A stretch of DNA of 64,000 nt from Mycobacterium sp. 4858 (lineage in GTDB: Bacteria > Actinomycetota > Actinomycetes > Mycobacteriales > Mycobacteriaceae). A model generated the notes under the pieces. The model was not told the DNA's origin. It was given only the letters and a program-made list of their open reading frames with translations, and ran no database searches. The stretch is from NCBI RefSeq assembly GCF_900240975.1, contig NZ_LT968776.1, positions 992,001 through 1,056,000 of the forward strand, given 5' to 3'. A program made the translations under genes and the position numbers. Shown here piece by piece: positions 56,565 to 64,000 of this stretch. Within the stretch, counting starts at the first letter, position 1. Every line of letters begins with the position of its first letter.

Positions 56565-58168
56565 TGATGCGCTCCTTCCAAAGCGGCTGAGTCTGCGTGC
56601 TCGGCGGGCTCGGGCCCGGCCATGGGCAGGGTGAACTCGAACCGCGTCCCCTCGGTGCGGGACGTGTCGATCCGAATGGTGCCGCCATGGTGCTCGACGA
56701 TCTTCTTGACCAGGGCGAGCCCGACGCCGGTCCCCGCGTACACATCGCGGCCGTGCAGGCGCTGGAAGATGACGAAGACCTTGTCGGCGAACTCGGCCGG
56801 GATGCCGATGCCGTTGTCCGACACGGTGATCACCCATTGGCCGTCGTGATTGCCGATGCCCGGAGCGCACTCGATGACGACGCGGGGCGGGCGATCCTTG
56901 TGCCGGAACTTCACCGCGTTGCCGACGAGGTTCTGCCACAGCATCGTCAGCAGCGTCGGGTCGCCCTTGATCTGCGGAAGGGCGTCGGGGCGCACGATTT
57001 CGGCCTGCGACTCATCGATCGCGACGGCCAGGTTGGCCAGGCCGGAATCCAGCGTCGCGTCGAGGTCCACATCGGTCTCGGTGGTGCCCAGCCGGCCGAC
57101 GCGCGAGAACGTGAGCAGGTCGTTGATCAGCGCCTGCATCCGCTTGGCCCCGTCGACCGCGAAGCCGATGTATTCGATGCCCCGCTCGTCGAGCTTGTCG
57201 CCGTAGCGGCGCTCCAGCAGCTGGCAGAAGGAGGCGACCTTGCGCAGCGGCTCCTGCAGGTCGTGCGACGCGACATAGGCGAACTGCTCGAGTTCGGTGT
57301 TGGACCGGCGCAATTCGGCGGCCTGCTCGTCCAGTAGCGCCTGGGCCGACCGCGACACCTCGAGTTCCTCGACCATCCGCTTGCGCATGTTCTCCACGTC
57401 GATGGCCATGTCGCGAACGTCCTTGGGCCGCTTCGGCGCTGCGATGCTCTCCTCGAAGCTGCCCTGGGTGATCCGCCGGCACGCCGCGGCCAGCGCGGCG
57501 AGCGGACGGGCGACCGTGTCGCGGACCAGGAACCCCAGCAGCCCGGCCGTGATGAAGAACAGCAACACCATGGCGCCGAACACCCGGTCCCGCCAGGCGT
57601 CGGTGTGCTTGAGCTCGGCCGCGGCGGCCACCCGCGCCGCCGACAGGTTCGCGTTCTGCCTATCGAAAAGCGTTCTCAGATGGTCGAATTCGGTCTTTCC
57701 GCGCTCCGCCGACGGCTTGCTCGCGACGTTCTTGCCGGTGGGCAGCACCGTGGCGATGACCGGCTCGGCGTAACTGGCCCGCCAGTTGGCGGCGGCGTCC
57801 TCGATGGCGGCGAGGTCGACGATGAGATCCGGGCGCTGACCCAGGCGCCGCCGGATCTCTTCCGCCGCGGCCTGTTCGGCGTGTTGCCCGTCGTAGTACG
57901 GCGTGAGGAATTGCCGGTCCCCGGCCAGCAGGTAGCCGCGGATTCCCGTCTCCTGGTCGCGCAGCGCGGCCTGCAGCTGGAAGGCCGCCACGCGCGCCGG
58001 CTGGATGCTGTCGACGAGCTGGTCCGTCATGTCGTCCGTGCGGTTCAGCAGCGACGCGCCGACCAGCGCGCCGGCCAGCACCATGACGCCCATGCTGACC
58101 AGGACGAGGGCCTGCCATCCGCGCACGGTGAGCTGCGACAGCCGCAAGCGGCGCAACGTCGGGGTCAC
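56561..58168 (-). CDS. CHASE3-HAMP sensor histidine kinase
   Basis: 535-aa membrane kinase. Membrane segments near 18-40 and 180-205 enclose a CHASE3 sensor domain (QPARVAAFQLQAALRDQETGIRGYLLAGDRQFL). HAMP near 205-260, a coiled coil, then HisKA with HDLQEPLRKV, N box NLVGNAVKFRH, and G boxes VSDNGIGIP and GTGVGLALVKKI. Coupled by 4-bp overlaps to the SpoIIE phosphatase upstream and the response regulator downstream. The signal is unknown. Confidence 0.92.
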   Translation of the reverse strand: MTPTLRRLRLSQLTVRGWQALVLVSMGVMVLAGALVGASLLNRTDDMTDQLVDSIQPARVAAFQLQAALRDQETGIRGYLLAGDRQFLTPYYDGQHAEQAAAEEIRRRLGQRPDLIVDLAAIEDAAANWRASYAEPVIATVLPTGKNVASKPSAERGKTEFDHLRTLFDRQNANLSAARVAAAAELKHTDAWRDRVFGAMVLLFFITAGLLGFLVRDTVARPLAALAAACRRITQGSFEESIAAPKRPKDVRDMAIDVENMRKRMVEELEVSRSAQALLDEQAAELRRSNTELEQFAYVASHDLQEPLRKVASFCQLLERRYGDKLDERGIEYIGFAVDGAKRMQALINDLLTFSRVGRLGTTETDVDLDATLDSGLANLAVAIDESQAEIVRPDALPQIKGDPTLLTMLWQNLVGNAVKFRHKDRPPRVVIECAPGIGNHDGQWVITVSDNGIGIPAEFADKVFVIFQRLHGRDVYAGTGVGLALVKKIVEHHGGTIRIDTSRTEGTRFEFTLPMAGPEPAEHADSAALEGAHQ

Positions 58169-59358
58169 CTGGTGGTCCTTTCGACCCGCAGGACGGCGAT
58201 GTCGTCGGTGAGCCCGCCGCGCGGCTGGGCGAGTTGCTGCGCCCCGTCGATGAGCGCGTCGACGAACTCCGGCCCCGGCCGGTTGGCGTGCGACCGGGCC
58301 AGCTCGAGCAGGCCGTCCTCGCCCAGGCGTTGGGCGCCCGGTCCCGAATACCCCTCGAACAGCCCGTCGGTGAGCAGCAGCAGGCCGTGACCCGGCGGCA
58401 AGTCCATCTCGTGCCGCGGCCAGTCGTCGTCGGCGCGCAGACCCAGCGCGGGGCCACCCGGCGGCTCCAGCCATTCGACGGTGCCGTCGCGCTGCAACAG
58501 CATCCCGGGATGGCCGGCCCGGATCGCGGTGATGCGCGAGCTGTCGGGCGGGATCTCCAGGCTCAGGACGGTCGCGAAAACCCCTGTGCCCGTTCGTTCG
58601 GAGTGCAGCACCCGCTCGAGCTGCCGCATCAGCTCCACGCCCTGCACGCCGGCGAAGGTGAGCGCGCGGAAGGCGATCCGCAGCGCCGCGCCCAGGGCGG
58701 CCTCGTGCGGCCCGTGCCCGGCGACGTCGCCGATCAGGACGTGGACCACCCGGTCGGGCGTCTGCACCACGTCGTAGAAGTCGCCGCACAGCAGCGCGTC
58801 CTCGCGGCTCGGCCGGTACCGGGCGACGATGTCGACGCCCGGGTTGTCCAGCAGCAGCGGGGACGGCAGCAGCCCGCGTTCCAGCAGCGCGTTCTCCCGG
58901 GCCCGCAGCCGGGTGGCGTGCAGGTCGGCGGCGATCAGCTCGGCGCGCTTGCGCTCGATCGCGTACAGCAGCGCGCGCCGCAGCATCTCGGGTTCGACGC
59001 GACCCTTGACCAGGTAGTCCTGGGCGCCGGCGGCGACCGCGGAAGCCCCGAAGTACTCGTCGTTGAGCCCGGTCAGCACGACGATCGGCACCGTGGCGTC
59101 GCGCTTGGCGATGCGGTCCAGCGCGTCGATGCCGTTGGCGTCGGGCAGGTGCAGGTCCAGCAGCACGCAGTCGGGCCGGGCCGAGGCCAGTTCACGCTCG
59201 GCGTGGGCCATCGACTGCGCCCACACCACCCGGATGTCGGCGACCGCGTCGGCGATGAGGTCCTCCACCAGCACCGCGTCGGCGCGGTCGTCCTCCACCA
59301 ACAGCAAAGACAAGGACTGCCAATTCGCCGCCGGGGTCACTGGAGCGCGCACCGGCAT
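58165..59358 (-). CDS. receiver-SpoIIE (PP2C-type) phosphatase, RsbU/RssB-like
   Basis: 397-aa protein. N-terminal receiver (about 15-135; LLLVEDDRADA, LLDLHLPDANG, DYLVKGRVEP), a coiled linker (about 135-165) and a C-terminal SpoIIE PP2C domain (about 175-397; CGDFYDVVQ, LIGDVAGHGPHEA, TDGLFEG, GGLTDDIAVLRV with the metal-binding aspartates). Such proteins dephosphorylate anti-anti-sigma factors. First gene of the coupled three-gene module; ATG at 59358. No sigma/anti-sigma gene is nearby. Confidence 0.91.
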   Translation of the reverse strand: MPVRAPVTPAANWQSLSLLLVEDDRADAVLVEDLIADAVADIRVVWAQSMAHAERELASARPDCVLLDLHLPDANGIDALDRIAKRDATVPIVVLTGLNDEYFGASAVAAGAQDYLVKGRVEPEMLRRALLYAIERKRAELIAADLHATRLRARENALLERGLLPSPLLLDNPGVDIVARYRPSREDALLCGDFYDVVQTPDRVVHVLIGDVAGHGPHEAALGAALRIAFRALTFAGVQGVELMRQLERVLHSERTGTGVFATVLSLEIPPDSSRITAIRAGHPGMLLQRDGTVEWLEPPGGPALGLRADDDWPRHEMDLPPGHGLLLLTDGLFEGYSGPGAQRLGEDGLLELARSHANRPGPEFVDALIDGAQQLAQPRGGLTDDIAVLRVERTTR

Positions 59359-59495
59359 CAAGTCCCGGTCATCCGGGGATGCGCAGAGGACGCCACGCTG
59401 TTCACTTCAGACCCCCTGCCGCGGGCACGACTCATCGCACGACTCTACGTCCGGCCCTACCACCCCGGATGGTGAACCGCCGGAGATCCTATCGG

Positions 59496-60665
59496 TCAGC
59501 GCAGCAACGCCCGTGACATGACCACGCGCTGAATCTGATTGGTGCCCTCGTAGATCTGGGTGATCTTGGCGTCGCGCATCATTCGCTCGACCGGGAAGTC
59601 CACGGTGTAGCCGGCGCCGCCGAAGAGCTGGACCGCGTCGGTGGTCACCTCCATCGCGACGTCAGAGGCCCAGCACTTGGACGCCGCGGAGATGAAGCCC
59701 AGGTTGGATTCGCCGCGCTCGGCGCGCGCGGCCGCGTGATAGACCATCAGCCGGGCGGATTCCAGCTTCATCGCCATGTCGGCGAGCATGAACTGCACGC
59801 CCTGGTTATCACTGATCGGGCGGCCGAACTGCTTGCGATCCTTGGTGTAGGCGATCGCGGCGTCCAGCGCGCCCTGGGCGATCCCCACCGCCTGGGCGCC
59901 GATCGTGGGCCGGGTGTGGTCCAGCGTCGCCAGCGCGGTCTTGAAGCCGGTGCCCGGCTCGCCGATGATCCGGTCGCCGGGGATGCGGCAGTTCTCGAAA
60001 TACAGTTCGGTGGTCGGTGAGCCCTTGATGCCCAGCTTGCGTTCCTTGGGACCGACGGTGAAACCCTCGTCTTCGGCGTGCACCATGAACGACGAGATGC
60101 CGCCTGAGCCCTTGTCCGGGTCGGTCACCGCCATCACCGTGTACCAACTCGACTTGCCGCCGTTGGTGATCCAGCACTTGGCGCCGTTGAGGATCCAGTC
60201 GTCCCCGTCGGCCTTGGCCCGGGTACGCATCGACGCCGCATCACTGCCGGCCTCCCGCTCGCTCAGCGCGTAGGACGCCATCGCCGAACCGTCGGCGATC
60301 GAGGGCAGCACCTGCTTCTTCAGCTCGTCCGACCCCCGCAGGATCAGCCCCATGGTGCCCAGCTTGTTCACCGCGGGAATCAGTGACGCCGACGCATCAA
60401 CCCGGGCGACCTCCTCGATCACGATGCACGCCGCCACCGAGTCCGCACCCTGCCCGCCGTACTCCTCGGGCACGTGCACCGCGTTGAAGCCCGACGCGGT
60501 CAGCGCCGCCAGCGCCTCGTCCGGGAACCGCGAGTTCTCATCGACGTCGGCGGCGTGCGGGGCGATCTCCTTCTCCGCCAGCGCGCGGATCGCGGCCCGC
60601 AATTCCTGGTGTTCCTCGGGCAACTGGAACAGATCGAACGTGGGGTCTCCGGCCCAACCAGCCAT
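59496..60665 (-). CDS. fadE25: acyl-CoA dehydrogenase FadE25
   Basis: 389-aa flavoenzyme introducing the alpha-beta double bond into acyl-CoA. Motifs YALSEREAGSDAASM, WITNGGKSSWYTVMA, RKQFGRPISDNQGVQF and the catalytic-base region YEGTNQIQRVVMSRALL. Length equals that of M. tuberculosis FadE25. Third gene of the purK-purE-fadE25 unit (16 bp after purE). Confidence 0.96.
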   Translation of the reverse strand: MAGWAGDPTFDLFQLPEEHQELRAAIRALAEKEIAPHAADVDENSRFPDEALAALTASGFNAVHVPEEYGGQGADSVAACIVIEEVARVDASASLIPAVNKLGTMGLILRGSDELKKQVLPSIADGSAMASYALSEREAGSDAASMRTRAKADGDDWILNGAKCWITNGGKSSWYTVMAVTDPDKGSGGISSFMVHAEDEGFTVGPKERKLGIKGSPTTELYFENCRIPGDRIIGEPGTGFKTALATLDHTRPTIGAQAVGIAQGALDAAIAYTKDRKQFGRPISDNQGVQFMLADMAMKLESARLMVYHAAARAERGESNLGFISAASKCWASDVAMEVTTDAVQLFGGAGYTVDFPVERMMRDAKITQIYEGTNQIQRVVMSRALLR

Positions 60666-60681
60666 CACGAGCCTCCTCTAG

Positions 60682-61189
<508 letters not shown>

Positions 61190-61197
<8 letters not shown>

Positions 61198-62419
61198 GTG
61201 GGTCCCATCCGTCCGTCCACTGCGCGTGCGACAACCAGTGTGCCGCCCGCTCGGCGCGTTCCCGCAGCGCGGCCACCTCGGCCATGTCGGCCCCGAGGAA
61301 GTTGACGTGGCCGACCTTGCGGCCGGGCCGTTCCTCCTTGCCGTAGAGGTGCACCCGGGCGTCGGGCATCCGCGCGAACAGGTGGTGCAGCCGCTCGTCG
61401 ACCGTCATGGCGGGCCGCTGCGGCGCGCCGAGCACGTTGGCCATCACCGTCACCGGCGCCACGGCGTCGGTGTCGCCCAGCGGATAGTCCAGCACGGCCC
61501 GCACGTGCTGCTCGAACTGGCCGGTCCGCGCGCCGTCCATGGTCCAGTGCCCGGAGTTGTGCGGTCGCATCGCGAGCTCGTTGACCAGCAGCTCCCCGTC
61601 GACCGTCTCGAACAGCTCGACGGCGAACACCCCGACGACGCCGAGCTCGGCGGCCAGCCGCAACGCCAGCTGCTGGGCGGCGGCGGCCACGTCGCCGCGC
61701 AGCTCGGGCGCGGGGGCGATCACCTGGACGCAGATGCCGTCGCGTTGCACGGTCTCCACGACGGGCCACGCCGCGCCCTGGCCGAACGGGGAGCGCGCGA
61801 CGAGCGCCGACAGTTCGCGGCGCAGGTTCACCTGTTCCTCGGCCATCACCGGCACCCCATCGGCCAGGAAGGCGGTCGCGATTTCGCGGGCATGCGAGGG
61901 GTCGCGGGCCATCCGCACCCCTCGCCCGTCGTAACCCCCGCGGACCGCTTTCACGACCACGGGGCCGGCAATCCGCCGCGCGAAGGCGTCGAGTTCGTCG
62001 ATGGTTGCGATCTCGGCATAGCGGGGCACCGGGACACCCAGGGCCTCCAGCCGCCGGCGCATCACCAGCTTGTCCTGGGCGTGGACCAGCGCCTGCGGCG
62101 GCGGCGCCACGTTGACGCCCTCGGCGACCAGCTTCTCCAGCAGTTCGGCCGGCACGTGCTCGTGGTCGAACGTCAGCACGTGGGCCCCGGCCGCCACCCG
62201 GCGCAGGTCCTCCAGATCGGTGTGCGAGCCGATCACGACGTCCGGGGTGACCTGCGCGGCCGGCTCGTCGGCGGCGGTGGCCAGCACCCGCAGCGTCTGC
62301 CCCAGGGCGATCGCGGCCTGGTGGGTCATCCGGGCCAGTTGACCGCCGCCGACCATGGCGACCAACGGCGAGACTGCGGGGACGGCTCCGGGCGGGTGTG
62401 TACTCGGCACGGCCATCAT
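61190..62419 (-). CDS. purK: N5-carboxyaminoimidazole ribonucleotide synthase
   Basis: 409-aa ATP-grasp enzyme making N5-CAIR from AIR, bicarbonate and ATP. N-terminal [25 protein letters not shown]-grasp loops [14 protein letters not shown] and [29 protein letters not shown]. Two adjacent ATG codons (62419 and 62416) could serve. Divergent from the GtrA-like gene. Confidence 0.95.
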
Positions 62420-62478
62420 GGTGTCACGGCGCCGGCGGCGTGTTGACCGGCGGTGACGCCGAAATGTTATGTACGATT

Positions 62479-62508
62479 TTGCGTCGATTTTGTGTGCGTC
62501 CGTAGACT
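62479..62508 (+). promoter_or_regulatory. promoter of the GtrA-like gene, probable leaderless transcript
   Basis: Minus-35-like TTGCGT (62479-62484), 18-base spacer, minus-10 TAGACT (62503-62508), eight bases before the GTG at 62517. No ribosome site. Confidence 0.5.
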
Positions 62509-62516
62509 GACGACTT

Positions 62517-63176
62517 GTGCCCTTCGCCGAAGCCGCAATCGAGCGTCTGCCCGGATTTATTCAGCCCTATTTGCTGCGCCACCACGAACTGATCAAATTC
62601 GCCATCGTCGGCGGAACGACCTTCGTGATCGACTCGGCGATTTTCTATACCCTCAAGCTGACAATTCTGGACTACAAGCCGGTCACCGCGAAGGTCATCG
62701 CCGGCATCGTTGCGGTCATCGCGTCCTACGTGTTGAACCGCGAATGGAGCTTCCGCGATCGCGGCGGCCGCGAACGTCACCACGAGGCGCTGCTGTTCTT
62801 CGCGTTCAGCGGCGTGGGCGTGCTGCTGTCCATGGCGCCGCTGTGGTTCTCCAGCTACATCCTGCAGCTGCGGGAGCCGATGGTGTCGCTGACCGTGGAG
62901 AACATTGCCGACTTCATCTCCGCCTACATCATCGGCAACCTGCTGCAGATGGCGTTCCGCTTCTGGGCGTTCCGGCGCTGGGTGTTCCCCGACGAGTACG
63001 CGCGCAACCCCGACAAGGCGCTGGAGTCCGCGCTGACCGCCGGCGGCATCGCCGAGATGCTCGAGGACGAGATCGAGGGCGGGAACGTCACGCTGCTGCG
63101 GGCCTGGCGCAACCGGGCCAGCCGGCTGACTCAGCTGGGCGACTCCTCCGAACCGAGGGTGTCGAAAACCTCGTGA
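62517..63176 (+). CDS. GtrA-like membrane protein (Rv3277-like)
   Basis: 219-aa protein with four hydrophobic segments in the GtrA/DPMS fold (IKFAIVGGTTFVIDSAIFYTL, VTAKVIAGIVAVIASYVLNREWSF, ALLFFAFSGVGVLL, NLLQMAFRFWAFRRWVFP). The family assists lipid-linked sugar translocation, so a cell-wall role is likely. A cytoplasmic C-terminal tail of about 55 residues follows. The 3' end overlaps the convergent PH-domain gene by 46 bp. Confidence 0.88.
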   Translation: MPFAEAAIERLPGFIQPYLLRHHELIKFAIVGGTTFVIDSAIFYTLKLTILDYKPVTAKVIAGIVAVIASYVLNREWSFRDRGGRERHHEALLFFAFSGVGVLLSMAPLWFSSYILQLREPMVSLTVENIADFISAYIIGNLLQMAFRFWAFRRWVFPDEYARNPDKALESALTAGGIAEMLEDEIEGGNVTLLRAWRNRASRLTQLGDSSEPRVSKTS

Positions 63177-63649
63177 TACAGCAGCGCGTGCACCTCGCGC
63201 AGCCGCGGAATGTCGTAGAACTCCAACGGATCTTGTGACGCCGATTCGATAATCAGCGTCCCGGTCCGAAACATCCGCTCGGTAATGCGGTCACGGAATT
63301 CCACGCTGTTGATCCGCGCCAGCGGGATATCGATCCCGGTGCGGGTCAGCACCCCGTGCCGAAACATCACCCGTCGATTCGTGACCACGAAATGTGTGGT
63401 CAGCCAGCTCAGGAACGGCCACAGCGTCAGCCAGCCGACGATCACCAGCCAGATGCCCCAGATGACGGCGTAGATGACGTTCTTGGCCGGCTGGCCCCAA
63501 TGCGTCGAGTTCAGGTAGCCGGACCCGAACGACGCCAGCGCGGTCGCCAGCAGGAGGGCCAGGACGGGCCAGATCAGCCGCTTCCAGTGCGGGTGGCGAT
63601 GGATGATCACCTGTTCGCCGGCGGCCAGGACGTTATCCGGGTAGCTCAC
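63131..63649 (-). CDS. PH-domain (bPH2) membrane protein (Rv3278c-like)
   Basis: 172-aa protein with two membrane segments (about 28-47 and 65-90) followed by a bacterial PH domain (about 95-165; FVVTNRRVMFRHGVLTRTGIDIPLARINSVEFRDRI). GTG at 63649 gives the M. tuberculosis length; an upstream start at 63682 adds residues unlike the family. Function unknown. Convergent overlap with the GtrA-like gene. Confidence 0.9.
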   Translation of the reverse strand: MSYPDNVLAAGEQVIIHRHPHWKRLIWPVLALLLATALASFGSGYLNSTHWGQPAKNVIYAVIWGIWLVIVGWLTLWPFLSWLTTHFVVTNRRVMFRHGVLTRTGIDIPLARINSVEFRDRITERMFRTGTLIIESASQDPLEFYDIPRLREVHALLYHEVFDTLGSEESPS

Positions 63650-63659
63650 CTGGCGAAAG

Positions 63660-64000
63660 TTACCGCAAATGCACCACGTCACCGGCCGAAACGACGACGG
63701 TCTGTCCCCCGGTCTCGATGCACAGCCTGCCCTGGTCGTCGACGGCGCTCGCCATCCCGACGATTTCCTTGCCGCCGGGCACCTGCGCGCGCACGCGGTT
63801 GCCGATGGTCAGGCTGCGCGCCCGGTAGTCGGCCGCCAGCGCCCAGTCCGCCCCGCGCGCGGCGCGCCAGGCGACGATCCGCCGTCCGAGCTCTCTCAGC
63901 AGCCCGCACACCAGCCGCGTGCGGTCGGGCGCCGGCACGCCCAGGTCGAGCAGCGAGGTGGCCCCGTCGATGCCGCCCGGAGCCTCGAAGACGTTGAGCC
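63660..64000 (-). CDS. birA: biotin-[acetyl-CoA-carboxylase] ligase BirA (3' part)
   Basis: C-terminal 112 codons of a gene entering from the right edge. The sequence ATSLLDLG, then WALAADYRARSLTIGNRVRAQVPGG, CIETGGQTVVVSAGDVVHLR matches the C-terminal domain of mycobacterial BirA, which attaches biotin to acyl-CoA carboxylases. The catalytic domain is outside the window. It precedes the PH-domain gene by 10 bp on the same strand. Confidence 0.88.
   Translation of the reverse strand, partial: LNVFEAPGGIDGATSLLDLGVPAPDRTRLVCGLLRELGRRIVAWRAARGADWALAADYRARSLTIGNRVRAQVPGGKEIVGMASAVDDQGRLCIETGGQTVVVSAGDVVHLR

Overview
This is about 64 kb of high-GC actinobacterial chromosome. Gene order and protein sequences place it in the genus Mycobacterium, most likely a slow grower of the M. 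avium-complex type; this is recalled synteny, not a search. The backbone follows the M. tuberculosis block Rv3229c to Rv3279c almost gene for gene: desA3 and its reductase, Rv3231c, ppk2, a wax-ester synthase/DGAT gene, secA1, hpf, lpqB-mtrB-mtrA, tmk, sahH, the alkB-rubredoxin operon, manA/manB, whiB2, fbiAB, mamA, GDP-mannose pyrophosphorylase, wbbL, rmlD, lcp1, pacL1-ctpC, fadE25, purE/purK and birA. No tRNA, rRNA, insertion sequence, prophage or CRISPR array was seen.

Layout. 1-1.7 kb: end of a fatty-acid desaturation unit with two matching three-half-site operators. 1.8-5.6 kb: an inserted three-subunit molybdenum hydroxylase (PaoABC/xanthine-dehydrogenase type). 5.7-11.8 kb: polyphosphate kinase, acyltransferase, cation/proton antiporter with its regulatory subunit, methanethiol methyltransferase. 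12-23 kb: secretion, ribosome hibernation, the MtrAB-LpqB envelope-control system, thymidylate kinase and S-adenosylhomocysteine hydrolase. 23.2-25.4 kb: alkane hydroxylase operon (alkB-rubA-rubB-tetR) behind a perfect 26-bp palindrome. 25.5-33.8 kb: permease, FAD enzyme, mannose-phosphate metabolism, whiB2. 34.2-38.6 kb: coenzyme F420 biosynthesis, then the adenine methyltransferase mamA coupled to a Nudix gene. 38.6-44.5 kb: accessory island with an IclR-controlled cluster (flavin monooxygenase, SDR and an extra RibBA) and a divergent TetR/epimerase pair. 44.5-49.6 kb: cell-wall sugar and arabinogalactan-ligation genes. 49.7-52.2 kb: zinc-efflux pair pacL1-ctpC. 52.3-56.1 kb: lipid/CoA enzymes. 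56.1-59.4 kb: a translationally coupled SpoIIE phosphatase / CHASE3 histidine kinase / response regulator module absent from the M. tuberculosis order as I recall it. 59.5-64 kb: fadE25-purE-purK, GtrA-like, PH-domain protein, birA end.

The operons are tight: many junctions are 1-4 bp ATGA/GTGA/TGATG overlaps, which I used to fix starts. Beyond genes, the window holds two dispersed repeat families. A 45-bp hairpin element lies at the 3' ends of three genes, always in the gene's sense orientation. Abutting pairs of 30-bp palindromic modules lie downstream of secA1 and sahH. Several strong dyad operators sit next to their probable regulators (alkB/TetR, IclR cluster, TetR/epimerase, pacL1). The accessory IclR cluster, which couples a flavin-dependent monooxygenase to its own riboflavin-synthesis enzyme, and the SpoIIE/kinase/regulator module are the best candidates for undescribed systems.
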